Of a stretch of 64,000 bases of DNA, positions 1-9,016 are shown one piece after another (positions within the stretch are counted from its first letter, which is position 1; the number at the start of each line of letters is the position of its first letter). Both the position numbers and the translations under genes were made by a program. The DNA is from Nocardiopsis sp. ATB16-24. GTDB taxonomy: Bacteria; Actinomycetota; Actinomycetes; Streptosporangiales; Streptosporangiaceae. A model generated the notes under the pieces. It saw only the letters and a program-made list of their open reading frames with translations, had not been told where the DNA came from and ran no database searches. The stretch lies in contig NZ_JASCXJ010000009.1 in NCBI RefSeq assembly GCF_030271535.1, positions 124,001 to 188,000 on the forward strand. The letters run 5' to 3'.

Positions 1-1
1 C

Positions 2-658
2 GACTACTACCCGGCGTTGGCCCGGCCCAACGTGGACGTGGTCACCGACCGCATCGTGGAGGTCCGACCGAACGCCGTCGTCACCCGCGACCCCTCGGGC
101 CGCGAGACCGAGCACGAGGTGGACACGATCATCCTGGGCACCGGTTTCCACGTGACCGACCCTCCCGTGGCCCGACGGATCTTCGACGCCGAGGGCAGGT
201 CACTGGCCGAACACTGGGGCGAGGACGTGCGGGCCTTCCGGGGCACCACCGTCGCCGGGTTCCCCAACGCCTTCCTGTTGGCCGGGCCGAACACGGGGTT
301 GGGGCACACCTCCCAGGTGTTCATGATCGAGGCCCAGATCCGGTACACCATGCAGGCTCTCACCTACCTGTGCCGCAACGGGCTCGATCGTCTGGAGGTG
401 CGCCCCCAGGCCCAGGAGGCCTACAACGCGAGGATCGCCAAGGCCATGGAGGGCACCGTGTGGGTGACCGGCGGCTGCGACAGCTGGTACCTGAACGAGA
501 ACGGCCGCAACACCACGCTGTGGCCCACCTTCACGTGGAGCTTCGCGTTGCGCACGCGGTGGTTCGACCCCCACAACTACGACCTGCGCGTGGACCGCTC
601 CCGCGGACGCGGTCCGCGTACCCGCGTACCGGCGGTCACGGGAGGAGGCGCGCGATGA
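2..658 (+). CDS. Flavin-containing (Baeyer-Villiger type) monooxygenase, C-terminal part
   Basis: The gene enters from the left edge; about 218 codons are visible and the N-terminal FAD-binding half lies outside. Seen: the motif DYYPAL at the very start of the visible reading frame, a strand ending in IILGTGF (the ATG-type second flavin signature of class B monooxygenases), and GPNTGLGH followed by a C-terminal W/F-rich segment. These are typical of NADPH-dependent monooxygenases that oxidise ketones to esters or hydroxylate N/S atoms; the substrate cannot be told. Its stop overlaps the next ATG (ATGA), so the DUF4873 gene is translationally coupled. An alpha/beta hydrolase follows and could hydrolyse an ester or lactone product (inference). 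Confident of family, not of substrate. Confidence 0.9.
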   Translation, partial: DYYPALARPNVDVVTDRIVEVRPNAVVTRDPSGRETEHEVDTIILGTGFHVTDPPVARRIFDAEGRSLAEHWGEDVRAFRGTTVAGFPNAFLLAGPNTGLGHTSQVFMIEAQIRYTMQALTYLCRNGLDRLEVRPQAQEAYNARIAKAMEGTVWVTGGCDSWYLNENGRNTTLWPTFTWSFALRTRWFDPHNYDLRVDRSRGRGPRTRVPAVTGGGAR

Positions 659-1008
659 GCGGGTTCGACGACGGCGAGGAGGAGTACCAGGGCCTCGTGA
701 CGATCGTGCTGCCCGGCGACGACTCCGAGGAGGGCTCCGGAGAGCACGTGGAGGTACGGGCCCACCTGGCGGGGAACTTCTCCCCCTTGACCGGCGACTA
801 CCGGTGGCGTGGACGGCTCTCCCCCAGCACGAGGGTGAGCGCGGCCTTCCGCGAGGGCGTGCGTACCGTGGTGGTGCGTACACCCGGAGGATTCGAGAGC
901 GCCGGGGTCCTGGAGGAGCCCAACCTGTGGGGTGGGCATCCGATCGGCGGGACCGGCTCTCCCCCCTTCGCGGTCCCCCTGGTGGACATCGGCGAGCCCG
1001 ACCACTGA
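655..1008 (+). CDS. DUF4873 domain protein
   Basis: A 117-residue acidic protein with no signal peptide or membrane segment. The core (about residues 10-115) has the alternating short strands and the pattern LAGNFSPLTGDYRWRGRL seen in the actinobacterial DUF4873 family, which is recurrently coupled or fused to monooxygenases and short-chain dehydrogenases. The start ATG overlaps the upstream stop by four bases and is preceded by GGAGGAGG, so it is co-translated with the monooxygenase. The fold is probably a small beta-rich accessory domain; its biochemical role is unknown. The coupling suggests an accessory or stabilising role for the flavoenzyme (inference). Confidence 0.8.
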   Translation: MSGFDDGEEEYQGLVTIVLPGDDSEEGSGEHVEVRAHLAGNFSPLTGDYRWRGRLSPSTRVSAAFREGVRTVVVRTPGGFESAGVLEEPNLWGGHPIGGTGSPPFAVPLVDIGEPDH

Positions 1009-1100
1009 GCCGCGTCCCCCACCAGGCCCCTCGGACACGTGCCGGCCGGGGGGCTCATGACGATACCCCCGGCACATCCCGAGTGAGAGGTGTTCCCCCG

Positions 1101-2000
1101 ATGGCGATGCGGCACGTGGGCCAGGCCCGTGAACTCCAGGTGCGCTCCGACGACGGCACGACGCTGCACGTCGAGGTACGCGGCCCCGAGGACGGGCCGA
1201 CCGTGGTCCTCGCCCACTGCTGGGCGACCTCGTCGGCCTCCTGGGGGCCGGTGGTCCGCGCGCTCGACCCCTCGCTGCGGGTGGTGCTCTACGACCAACG
1301 CGGCCACGGCCGGACCCCCCTACCGGTCACCAGGGCGGGGTACGGCGCGGAGAAGCTGGCCGAGGACCTGTGCGCGGTCCTGGAGGCGACCGTGCCCGAG
1401 GGACACAAGGCGGTGGTGGCCGGACACAGCATGGGCGGCATGACCATCATGGCGGCCGGCGCCCACCCGGTGTTCCAGGACAGAGCCGCCGCGGTCCTGC
1501 TCACCAACACCGGGTGCACGCAACTGCCCCAACGGTCGACCGCCGTCCCGCTGCCCGGCCCGCTGGGCACGCTCGGCGCGCACGTGTTCCTCAAGGCACC
1601 CCTTCCGTTGGGCCCCCGCAACATCCTCACCACCGCCGCGTTGAAGTCCATGGTGATGGGCAGGAAGGCGGACCCTCGCATGGTGCGGCTGTGCATGAGG
1701 ATGGTGCACGCCTGTGACCCCGTGTGCCGCGGGTCGTGGGGACGCGTGATGAGCACGCTGGACCTGGAGGGGTCCACGCGTCGGATCACGGCGCCCACCG
1801 TCGTGCTGGTGGGGGTCGAGGACAAACTGACCCCGCCCTGGCACGCGCACCACATCGCCTCGCTGGTCGGGGACTGCCGGGAGGTCCTGGAGGTCCCCGA
1901 CGCCGGCCACATGGGGCCGCTGGAGTATCCGGAGCTCCTGGCCGACCGGCTGAACCGGCTCGCCGCCGAGCACCTGGAAGGCCTCGCGGAGGCCGCCTGA
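1101..2000 (+). CDS. Alpha/beta hydrolase
   Basis: A 299-residue cytoplasmic hydrolase. Seen: strand and oxyanion region VVLAHCWATS, the DQRGHGRT loop, nucleophile elbow GHSMGG (Ser about residue 113), acid residue region VGVEDKLTPP and terminal histidine in DAGHMGP, so the catalytic triad is complete. The start ATG at 1101 follows a GAGAGG ribosome site. It lies 92 bases after the DUF4873 gene on the same strand and is probably the last gene of the monooxygenase operon; a perfect hairpin follows. Plausible job: opening an ester or lactone made by the monooxygenase (inference). Exact substrate unknown. Confidence 0.9.
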   Translation: MAMRHVGQARELQVRSDDGTTLHVEVRGPEDGPTVVLAHCWATSSASWGPVVRALDPSLRVVLYDQRGHGRTPLPVTRAGYGAEKLAEDLCAVLEATVPEGHKAVVAGHSMGGMTIMAAGAHPVFQDRAAAVLLTNTGCTQLPQRSTAVPLPGPLGTLGAHVFLKAPLPLGPRNILTTAALKSMVMGRKADPRMVRLCMRMVHACDPVCRGSWGRVMSTLDLEGSTRRITAPTVVLVGVEDKLTPPWHAHHIASLVGDCREVLEVPDAGHMGPLEYPELLADRLNRLAAEHLEGLAEAA

Positions 2001-2016
2001 TCCGGCTCCGCTCCGT

Positions 2017-2048
2017 GAACGCCCCGATCCGAGGGAACGGGGGCGTTC
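2017..2048 (+). terminator. Rho-independent-type hairpin
   Basis: Perfect 9-bp stem GAACGCCCC / GGGGCGTTC with a 14-base loop, starting 16 bases after the hydrolase stop. It lies between two convergent genes and has no T-run, as is usual for actinomycete terminators. Confidence 0.7.
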
Positions 2049-2076
2049 GCGGTGCCGGGCCCCTTCGACTCAGACG

Positions 2077-2508
2077 TCAGCGCATCCTGGCACCGTAGAC
2101 GTGTTCGACCGCCATGGTCACGAGCACTCTGCGGTCGGAGACCATCGCCGCCCGGTACTCGTCCCAGTCGGGGTGTTCTCCGGCGGCCTGACGGTAGTAG
2201 TCCACCAAGGCCTCCACCTCGGGACCGTGGGGGTCGGTTCCGGGCCCGATGAGGGTGACGGTGCCCTCGGCCGTGGCCCAGGAGCGACCGTCGGGACTGG
2301 TGACCTCCAGCGCGGCCCGCGGGTCCCGGCGCAGGTTCGCGGTCTTGGCCCGGCCCTGGGTCGTCGAGATGTGGAGGCGCTCGGCCTCCCGGTCGTAGAA
2401 GGGTGTGACGGGGGAGAGCTGGGGCCGACCGTCCGCTTTGATCGTCGCCAGGACGCCGAGTCGGCTTCCCGCGAGCAACGTGCGCGGGTCGAACGGTGTG
2501 TCGGTCAT
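2077..2508 (-). CDS. PPOX-class (pyridoxamine 5'-phosphate oxidase-like) F420/FMN enzyme
   Basis: A 143-residue split-barrel flavoprotein. Seen: GVLATIKADGRPQLSPVTPF near the N-terminus, then RAKTANLRRDPRAALEV, both standard for the actinobacterial F420-dependent PPOX family (TIGR03618-like). ATG at 2508 is chosen because AGAGGTG stands 8 bases ahead; an in-frame GTG four codons upstream overlaps that site. Such enzymes bind F420 or FMN and reduce small quinone-like or other substrates; the substrate is not predictable. A Crp-like palindrome lies about 105 bases upstream. It is a single-gene unit converging on the hydrolase operon. Confidence 0.85.
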   Translation of the reverse strand: MTDTPFDPRTLLAGSRLGVLATIKADGRPQLSPVTPFYDREAERLHISTTQGRAKTANLRRDPRAALEVTSPDGRSWATAEGTVTLIGPGTDPHGPEVEALVDYYRQAAGEHPDWDEYRAAMVSDRRVLVTMAVEHVYGARMR

Positions 2509-2612
2509 GGGCGGGGTCACCTCTCTGCCGTGTGCTGAACGTTCTCGGCGACGCGGTGGGAGGCGGTCGTGGACGTCCTCCCGTGGACCCGTGGAAGCAC
2601 CCGACCTTCCCG

Positions 2613-2628
2613 TGTGACCGCTGTCACC
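2613..2628. promoter_or_regulatory. Crp/GlxR-like palindrome
   Basis: TGTGACCGCTGTCACC matches the Crp-family half-sites TGTGA-N6-TCACA at nine of ten positions. It contains the perfect palindrome GTGAC-CGCT-GTCAC and lies upstream of the PPOX gene. Confidence 0.4.
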
Positions 2629-2716
2629 TCGCCCATCATCTCCTGTCCGACCCCTCAGGTCCTCGCGGGGACGCGAAGGCCCGGTGTCGGGATACTCCCC
2701 CTTACGAGGCTCCGGG

Positions 2717-4078
2717 TCAGACGGTGTCGCGCAGCAGCGTCGGCACCACGTACTCGGAGACCTCCGAGTGCACCTGGCGCAGACGTGTCTGCACGGCCCG
2801 GCGTAGCTTGGCCAGACAGTCGACCAGGGTGGTGTCGTCCCCCACCAGGCCGCCCTTGGCCACGACCGGGGTTCCGTCCAGCGGCCCGCCGCTCAGGTGA
2901 CCGTGCACCGCCAGGGGCACGATCTCGCCGCCCACGTCGAAGGCGTGCACGTCCAGTTCGGCCAGCAGGCTGGCGGCCAGGGCTCCGCCGGTCAGGTACA
3001 GACCGCTGGGCAGCGCGTGGGTACCGGTGGTATCGGCGACCCCGTTGACCACGTCCGCGACCAGCCGAGCGATCCGCTCGGGAAGTTCCGCCCGGGCCTG
3101 GGCGGGCAGCTCGCGCACCCGCTCGGACGTGGTCACCACCCGTAGTACGCACAGTTCGGGGAACCCCGAGGAGGTCAGCTGGTCGGCCAGTTCCTCGGCG
3201 ACCTCGTCGGCGTGACCGTTTCCGGGTTCGCTCAGGGCCACCGCGTCCAGGTCCAGGAACCGGACCGCGCCGGTTCGGGCCACCGCCTCCAGTTGGCGGC
3301 GGGTCAGTTCCGTGGTGCTGCCCACCACCCCCAGCAGTGGTCCACGCGAACCGGCCTGGCCGCGTAGCCGCAGCGCGTAGGCCAGCAGTGCGCCCGTGGG
3401 ACCGGGATCGGCCGCCAGCCACACGACGCCCGTGTCATGGTGCGCGGCAGCGGCGGCTTCGGCGATGTCGGCCAGATGCTGCTCCGTACTCGCGTCGCAT
3501 ACGACGACGGGCTCGTCACCGGCGAGGAGGTCGGCGGTGAGCATCGCCTGTGTCACCCGACGCACCGGCACGTGCCGCACCGCCAGGTCGGTCTGCTCGG
3601 CGAGCAGGTCGGCGACGGCGCTGGTGGTCATCGGCCACAACGGGTCCAGTGCCAGCTCGGTGCGCTCCAGTGGCAGACCGTTGAGCAACTGCGATCCGTT
3701 CTCGGTGACACGTCCCGACCCCGGGAAGGCCGGAACGAACAGCACCCGCACGCGGGTCCCGACCGGGACCCGCTCGCGTACGGCGTCGTAGGCGGCCTCC
3801 AGCTCGGCACCGATGTTGCCGCGCAGCGTGGAGTCGGTGCGTTTGACCACCAACCCCACCGGCCACACGGCCTCGACCACGTCGGTGACCAGATCCGCGG
3901 CCTGTTCGGGGGGTACATGACGGCTGTCCAGGTTGGCCACGACCACGTCGTAGTCGCCCACCACTCGGCTCACGTGCTCCGGGGTCACCGTGGCCACGCG
4001 CATCCCGGTACGGGCGAACCTGGCACCGGTGGCGTTGGCACCGGTGAGGTCATCGGCGACCACGAGGACCTGGGCCAC
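2717..4078 (-). CDS. Four-carbon acid sugar kinase family protein (DUF1537/OtnK-like)
   Basis: A 453-residue protein of the two-domain four-carbon acid sugar kinase family, which phosphorylates threonate/erythronate-type acid sugars with ATP. Seen: N-terminal VADDLTGANATG (substrate-binding motif) at residues 5-17, VVKRTDSTLRGNIG near residue 100, and the C-terminal nucleotide-binding part with YLTGGALAASLL and VVAKGGLVGDD. The GTG at 4078 is chosen because GAAGGAGA lies 6 bases upstream and the motif would otherwise be preceded by about 50 unconserved residues. Length is typical. Usual partner genes (class II aldolase, isomerase, PdxA-like dehydrogenase) are absent here; the neighbour is a Gfo/Idh/MocA dehydrogenase 127 bases upstream on the same strand, suggesting a shared sugar-acid pathway (inference). 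Confidence 0.85.
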   Translation of the reverse strand: MAQVLVVADDLTGANATGARFARTGMRVATVTPEHVSRVVGDYDVVVANLDSRHVPPEQAADLVTDVVEAVWPVGLVVKRTDSTLRGNIGAELEAAYDAVRERVPVGTRVRVLFVPAFPGSGRVTENGSQLLNGLPLERTELALDPLWPMTTSAVADLLAEQTDLAVRHVPVRRVTQAMLTADLLAGDEPVVVCDASTEQHLADIAEAAAAAHHDTGVVWLAADPGPTGALLAYALRLRGQAGSRGPLLGVVGSTTELTRRQLEAVARTGAVRFLDLDAVALSEPGNGHADEVAEELADQLTSSGFPELCVLRVVTTSERVRELPAQARAELPERIARLVADVVNGVADTTGTHALPSGLYLTGGALAASLLAELDVHAFDVGGEIVPLAVHGHLSGGPLDGTPVVAKGGLVGDDTTLVDCLAKLRRAVQTRLRQVHSEVSEYVVPTLLRDTV

Positions 4079-4205
4079 TGCACGTCTCCTTCGGTGTTCG
4101 TCGGCGTGGGGCCCTCCACCGAAGTCGGGCACCGGGCCCGGGGAGTGCCCCGCCTCCAACATAGGCCCCGGTCCGTACGTCGAGGATCGCCCGACTGGAA
4201 GCGGC

Positions 4206-5288
4206 TCACAGGGTGACCACGGAGCCCGTCCTGGCACTGCGTCGGGCGGCCTCGATGACCTCCAGCCCGTGGATCACCTCGTGGGGGTCCACCGGCAGCG
4301 GTTCGCCCTCGCCGACCGCGTCGCGTACACCCGCGTAGAACTCCTGGTAGGCACCGCGCTCACTGGGTACCCGGCGGGTGTCGCCGTCCACGCCGAGCAC
4401 GCCCCAGTCCTGTTCGGGGACCACCCCCCAGTCGGGGGTCTTCGGCTGCTCTCCCGCGGCCAGTCGGGCCTCCTGCCCGTCCATCCCGTGGCTGACGAAC
4501 GCCCCCTTGTCGCCCAGCACCCGAAAACGTGGGCCGTTCTGAGCCGAGAGCGCGCTCATCCACAGGTGGGAACGGGTCCCCCGCGCGTGGTCGAGGGCGA
4601 GGAACACGTCGTCGTCCGCGCTGACCCCCTCACGTAGTACGTCGATCTCGGCGTAGACGGAGGCGACCGGGCCCAGCAGGTTGACCGCCTGGTCGATCAG
4701 GTGCGGACCCAGGTCGTAGAGCAGGCCGGCCCCGGCCTCGACGCCTCCGCTCTCGCGCCAGGTCGGCTTGGGCCTTGGACGCCAACGTTCGAAACGGGAC
4801 TCGAACCGGTGCACCTGCCCCAGCGCGCCCTCCTCGATCAGCTTCCACAGGGTGAGGAAGTCCGCGTCCCAGCGGCGGTTCTGGTAGACGGTGAGCACCC
4901 GGCCCAGTTCGGCCGCCAGGTCGGTCAACTCACGCGCCTGGACCGAGCTCAGGGCGAACGGTTTGTCCACCACCACCGCCATGCCCGCCTCCAACGCGAC
5001 CTTGGCCAGGGGCGCGTGCGTGTCGTTGGGGGTGGCGATGACCGCGATCTCGTAGCGGTGGGCGTCCTCCCACAGAGCGGCGGCGTTCGGGTAGACGGTG
5101 ACACCGGGATAACGTTCCTCCGCGGCTCGGCGCCGGTCGGGGTTGCCCGTGACCACCGCGGCCAGACGCAGTCCCGGGACCGCGTCGATCAGCGGCGCGT
5201 GGAAGACCTCGCCGCCCTTTCCGTAGCCGATGAGTGCGACGTGCAGCTCGGAGCCGCCGTCGCCGGGTGTACTCGGTGCGTCAGCCAT
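4206..5288 (-). CDS. Gfo/Idh/MocA family NAD(P)-dependent oxidoreductase
   Basis: A 360-residue two-domain oxidoreductase. Seen: N-terminal Rossmann fold VALIGYGKGG at about residues 18-27, the ATPNDTH motif, VVVDKPFAL carrying the family's conserved EKP/DKP-type lysine, and a C-terminal dimerisation domain with GLLYDLGPHLIDQA. These enzymes oxidise or reduce sugars, inositols or sugar acids. It is divergent from the carbohydrate ABC operon across a 317-base gap containing palindromes, so co-regulation with sugar uptake is plausible. The sugar kinase gene lies downstream on the same strand. Exact substrate unknown. Confidence 0.88.
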   Translation of the reverse strand: MADAPSTPGDGGSELHVALIGYGKGGEVFHAPLIDAVPGLRLAAVVTGNPDRRRAAEERYPGVTVYPNAAALWEDAHRYEIAVIATPNDTHAPLAKVALEAGMAVVVDKPFALSSVQARELTDLAAELGRVLTVYQNRRWDADFLTLWKLIEEGALGQVHRFESRFERWRPRPKPTWRESGGVEAGAGLLYDLGPHLIDQAVNLLGPVASVYAEIDVLREGVSADDDVFLALDHARGTRSHLWMSALSAQNGPRFRVLGDKGAFVSHGMDGQEARLAAGEQPKTPDWGVVPEQDWGVLGVDGDTRRVPSERGAYQEFYAGVRDAVGEGEPLPVDPHEVIHGLEVIEAARRSARTGSVVTL

Positions 5289-5605
5289 GCCCCCAATCTA
5301 GGGCGTGCGCGGAAGAGGACCGTCCGTCACGTGACCACGGCCGCCTTCGCGGCCCTCTCCGCTCCTCGGCGCGGGCCGCACCACGGCGACGAGCCGCCGA
5401 CAGGGACGACCCTCGTAGGTCTCCTCCCTCTCGGGAGCGCTTTCGGAAAACTTTTTTCGCGCCTTCGACCAGCACACTCCTCTTCGTTACGAAAACTTCT
5501 GCAAAAAAAGTAGACTTTTTCACCAGGAATGGCTTCCATCGAGTTCGGCATGCCCGGGGTCGCACCGACCTCCGTGGCGCCGTCCCCTCACGAGAGAGAA
5601 GCCCC
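5289..5605. promoter_or_regulatory. Divergent regulatory region of the sugar importer
   Basis: This 317-base gene-free stretch is unusually A/T-rich for the genome around 5445-5525. It holds GTCACGTGAC (5326-5335, perfect palindrome), GGGAGCGCTTTC (5433-5444, resembling one half of the CebR/LacI-family operator TGGGAGCGCTCCCA), two direct copies of GAAAACTT (one of them as GGAAAACTT), and a 16-base palindrome AAAAAGTAGACTTTTT (5505-5520). Probably promoter plus LacI- or ROK-type operator sites; the regulator is not encoded nearby. Confidence 0.5.
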
Positions 5606-6967
5606 ATGTTGAAACCAGACCGCATGGCACATCGCCGAGGTCTGGCGGTCATGGCGACCGCCGGAAGCCTCCTCCTCGTCACCTCCGGATGCGCCTTCCT
5701 CAGTGGTGAGGGTGGGGGCGGTGGCGGAGGCGACGCCTCCGACGTCGACTGCACCCCCTACGAGCAGTGGAGCGACGTCGAGGGCACCGTCGCCGTCTAC
5801 TCGTCCATCCGCGACGAGGAGGCCGAGCGCATGGACCGCTCCTGGGCCGACTTCGAGGCGTGCACGGGCATCGACATCAAGCACGAGGGCAGCGGCGAGT
5901 TCGAGGCACAGCTGCCCATCCGCCTGGAGGGCGGCAACGCCCCCGACTTGGCGCTGATCCCGCAGCCCGGTCTGCTGGAGCGGGTCGTGGAGGACGGCTA
6001 CGCGCTGCCGGTGTCCGACGGCGTCCGGGCCAACGTCGAGCAGGGCTGGGGCGAGGACTGGCAGGGCTACGCCACCTTCGACGGAGAACTGTACGGCTCC
6101 CCCTACGGCGCCAACATGAAGTCGATGGTGTGGTATTCACCGACCTTCTTCTCCGACAACGGCCACGAGGTCCCCGAGACCTGGGACGACATGGTGGCCC
6201 TCAGCGACGAGATCGCCGACTCCGGCACCAAGCCGTGGTGTGTCGGCTTCGAGTCCGGCGACGCCACCGGCTGGCCGGGTACGGACTGGATCGAGAACGC
6301 CCTGTTGCGCACCTCGGGCACCGAGGCCTACGAGCAGTGGATCTCCCATGACATCCCCTTCGACGACCCCCAGGTCGCCGAGGCCTTCGACCTGGCCGAC
6401 GGCATCGTCCGCAACCCCGACTACGTCAACGGCACGTTCGGCGGCGTGGACAGCATCGCCGTCACCTCCTTCCAGGAGGCCGGGCTGCCCCTGCTGGACG
6501 GCGGCTGCGCGATGTACCTGATGGGCTCGTTCTACTCGGCCCAGTTCGAGGAGGACGTCGTGGTGGCCGAGGACGGCGACGTCTACGGTTTCGTCCTGCC
6601 CCCGTTGGAGGCCGGAGCCGAGGTCCCGGTCATGGGCGGCGGCGAGTTCGTCGTCCCGTTCGCCGACCGCCCCGAGGTCGCGGCGGTGCACGAGTACCTG
6701 TCCACCCCCGAGTACGCCGACAGCCGCGCCTCCGAGGGCGCCTGGGTCTCGGCCAACAGGAACATGGACACGTCCGTGATCGAGGATCCCGCCTCCCAGT
6801 TCGCGGCGGAGGTCCTGCTCGCCCCCGACACCGTCTTCCACTTCGACGCCAGTGACGCGATGCCCTCCTCCGTGGGGACCAACGTCTTCTGGAACGGCAT
6901 GGTCGACTGGGTCACCGGCAGCTCCACCGAGGACGTCCTGGAGAGCATCGAGTCGGCCTGGCCCTGA
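5606..6967 (+). CDS. Carbohydrate ABC transporter substrate-binding lipoprotein (AglE-like)
   Basis: A 453-residue secreted lipoprotein. The N-terminus has twin arginines (HRRG) and a hydrophobic stretch ending in LLLVTSGC, with lipidated Cys at residue 29 and a Gly-rich linker after it. The mature part starts with the CTPYEQW region and contains EGSGEFEAQL and LALIPQPGLL, characteristic of the alpha-glucoside-binding AglE type of cluster-B/D sugar-binding proteins. ATG 5606 follows GAGAGAGAAG. It is the first gene of an importer operon with two permeases; no ATPase is encoded here, so a shared MsiK-type ATPase elsewhere probably energises it (established pattern in actinomycetes). Expected to capture alpha-glucosides outside the membrane. 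Confidence 0.88.
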   Translation: MLKPDRMAHRRGLAVMATAGSLLLVTSGCAFLSGEGGGGGGGDASDVDCTPYEQWSDVEGTVAVYSSIRDEEAERMDRSWADFEACTGIDIKHEGSGEFEAQLPIRLEGGNAPDLALIPQPGLLERVVEDGYALPVSDGVRANVEQGWGEDWQGYATFDGELYGSPYGANMKSMVWYSPTFFSDNGHEVPETWDDMVALSDEIADSGTKPWCVGFESGDATGWPGTDWIENALLRTSGTEAYEQWISHDIPFDDPQVAEAFDLADGIVRNPDYVNGTFGGVDSIAVTSFQEAGLPLLDGGCAMYLMGSFYSAQFEEDVVVAEDGDVYGFVLPPLEAGAEVPVMGGGEFVVPFADRPEVAAVHEYLSTPEYADSRASEGAWVSANRNMDTSVIEDPASQFAAEVLLAPDTVFHFDASDAMPSSVGTNVFWNGMVDWVTGSSTEDVLESIESAWP

Positions 6968-7054
6968 TCCGACTCCCCCTCCCCACTTCCCCCACGGGGC
7001 CCGGTCCGCTCCGGGCCGGGCCCCGTCACCCCTGCGGACCGACAAGGGGCCTTC

Positions 7055-8032
7055 ATGGAGTACTCGTTCCTGTACGAGCTTCCCAAGATCGTATGGATGC
7101 TCATCGGGATCGCCGCCTTTTTGGGCGTCATCGGCCTGATGCTCGTGGTGATCGACCTACCGCGCACCCGGCGTGACCGATGGCAGGCGTTCCTCTTCCT
7201 CGCACCGGCCCTGCTCCTCCTGGTCGGAGGACTCGTCTATCCGGTGCTGCGCACCACCATGCTGTCCTTCCACGACCGCTCGGGTGAGGAGTTCGTGGGG
7301 CTGGCGAACTATCTGTGGATGTTCCAGCGGCCCGAGATCCTGCTGGTGCTGCGCAACACCCTGCTGTGGGTGGTGTTCGCCCCCGCACTGGCCACCGCCA
7401 TCGGCCTCCTCTACGCCGTCCTCATCGACCGGTCCCGGTTCGAGGCGGTCGCCAAGTCGCTGGTGTTCATGCCGATGGCGATCTCGTTCGTCGGCGCCGG
7501 CATCATCTGGCGTTTCGTCTTCGCCTACCGGCCCGCCGACCAGGAGCAGTACGGGCTGTTCAACCAGATCGTGGTCTGGTTCGGTGGGGAACCACGGCTG
7601 TGGCTGCTCGAACAACCCCTCAACACCTTCCTGCTGATCCTGGTGCTGATCTGGGTCCAGGCCGGTTTCGCGATGGTCGTGCTGTCGGCGGCCATCAAGG
7701 CGATCCCCGCCGAGACGATCGAGGCCGCCCGTATCGACGGCGCGGGCGCCTGGCAGCTGTTCGCACGGATCACCCTGCCCTCCGTGTGGCCGACCCTGCT
7801 GGTGGTGCTCATCACCATCACGGTGCAGACCCTGAAGGTCTTCGACATCGTCCGCACCATGACCGGCGGCAACTACGGAACCAGTGTGATCGCCAACGAG
7901 ATGTACAGCCAGGCCTTCCAACAGGGTCAGATCGGTCAGGGGTCGGCCCTGGCGGTGTTCCTGTTCGTCCTGGTCATTCCCCTGGTCGTGGTGCAGATCC
8001 GCCGCAACCGCAAGGCAAGGGAGCTGGTATGA
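7055..8032 (+). CDS. Carbohydrate ABC transporter permease (AglF-like)
   Basis: A 325-residue integral membrane protein. The first helix (about residues 5-30) is an N-terminal extension typical of AglF-type permeases; after TRRDRWQAFLFL come six core helices. The EAA loop that docks the ATPase is seen as EAARIDGAGAWQLFARITLP around residue 225. AAGGGG precedes ATG 7055. The stop overlaps the next start (ATGA), so both permeases are translationally coupled. Forms the channel with the next gene product and is fed by the upstream binding protein. Confidence 0.88.
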   Translation: MEYSFLYELPKIVWMLIGIAAFLGVIGLMLVVIDLPRTRRDRWQAFLFLAPALLLLVGGLVYPVLRTTMLSFHDRSGEEFVGLANYLWMFQRPEILLVLRNTLLWVVFAPALATAIGLLYAVLIDRSRFEAVAKSLVFMPMAISFVGAGIIWRFVFAYRPADQEQYGLFNQIVVWFGGEPRLWLLEQPLNTFLLILVLIWVQAGFAMVVLSAAIKAIPAETIEAARIDGAGAWQLFARITLPSVWPTLLVVLITITVQTLKVFDIVRTMTGGNYGTSVIANEMYSQAFQQGQIGQGSALAVFLFVLVIPLVVVQIRRNRKARELV

Positions 8033-9006
8033 CGACCACTCCGACGGCCCCCGTCGTCGCCGAGACCCCCGGCAGGCCCTCCCGCAGGCCACGGGGAGGA
8101 AGCGCCGCCGGACGGGTACGCCACCGATTGAGCGGTTCCGCGGCCGGTCTCGCGGCCCTGGTGATCGCCGTGCTGTGGACGGTGCCGACGGCGGGACTGT
8201 TCGTCTCCTCCTTCCGGCCCGCCGACCAGATCCGCACCACCGGATGGTGGACGTTCTTCGCCTCTCCCGAGGTGACCCTGGACAACTATCGGGACGTGCT
8301 GTTCGGCAGCGCCAGTGACGGACGTCTGGCCAGCCACTTCGTCAACTCCCTCGTGATCACGTTGCCCTCCACGGTGTTCGTGCTGGGGGTGGCCGCCCTG
8401 GCCGCCTACGCCCTGGCCTGGATCGACTTCCGCGGCCGGGACTGGCTCTTCCTGGGGATCTTCGCCCTACAGATCGTTCCGTTGCAGATGTCGCTGGTAC
8501 CGCTGTTGCGGTTCTTCTCCCAGGGTGTGTCGATCGGCGGGACGCAGGTCCTGCCCGCGTGGGAGCTGACGGGCGCCATGGCCTTCACCAACGTGTGGGT
8601 GGCGCACACCATCTTCGGGCTGCCGCTGGGCATCTTCCTCCTGCACAACTTCGTCTCACAACTACCGAGGTCGCTGTTCGAGGCGGCCCGGGTGGACGGC
8701 GCCGGCCATGGGAGGATCTTCTCCCGCATCGTGCTGCCCTTGATCGCCCCCGCGCTGGTGTCCCTGGGCATCTTCCAGTTCCTGTGGGTGTGGAACGACC
8801 TGCTGGTGGCGCTGATCTTCACCGGAGGCGACACCGCCACCGCGCCCCTGACCGTCCGTCTGGCCGAGCTGGCCGGGACCCGCGGCGAGGCCTGGCACCG
8901 GCTCACCGCGGGAGCCTTCGTCTCGATGGTGGTACCGCTGACGGTGTTCTTCCTCCTACAGCGTTACTTCGTACGCGGTCTGCTGGCGGGAAGCGTCAAG
9001 GGCTGA
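8029..9006 (+). CDS. Carbohydrate ABC transporter permease (AglG-like)
   Basis: A 325-residue permease with a basic, Pro/Arg-rich cytoplasmic N-terminus of about 35 residues and six predicted helices. The EAA motif EAARVDGAGHGRIFSRIVLP lies near residue 225. The start ATG overlaps the stop of the first permease by four bases. It ends in the short cytoplasmic tail LLAGSVKG typical of MalG-type subunits. Second channel half of the alpha-glucoside-type importer; the operon ends here at a strong hairpin shared with the convergent kinase-like gene. Confidence 0.88.
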   Translation: MTTTPTAPVVAETPGRPSRRPRGGSAAGRVRHRLSGSAAGLAALVIAVLWTVPTAGLFVSSFRPADQIRTTGWWTFFASPEVTLDNYRDVLFGSASDGRLASHFVNSLVITLPSTVFVLGVAALAAYALAWIDFRGRDWLFLGIFALQIVPLQMSLVPLLRFFSQGVSIGGTQVLPAWELTGAMAFTNVWVAHTIFGLPLGIFLLHNFVSQLPRSLFEAARVDGAGHGRIFSRIVLPLIAPALVSLGIFQFLWVWNDLLVALIFTGGDTATAPLTVRLAELAGTRGEAWHRLTAGAFVSMVVPLTVFFLLQRYFVRGLLAGSVKG

Positions 9007-9016
9007 GAGGCCTCGC

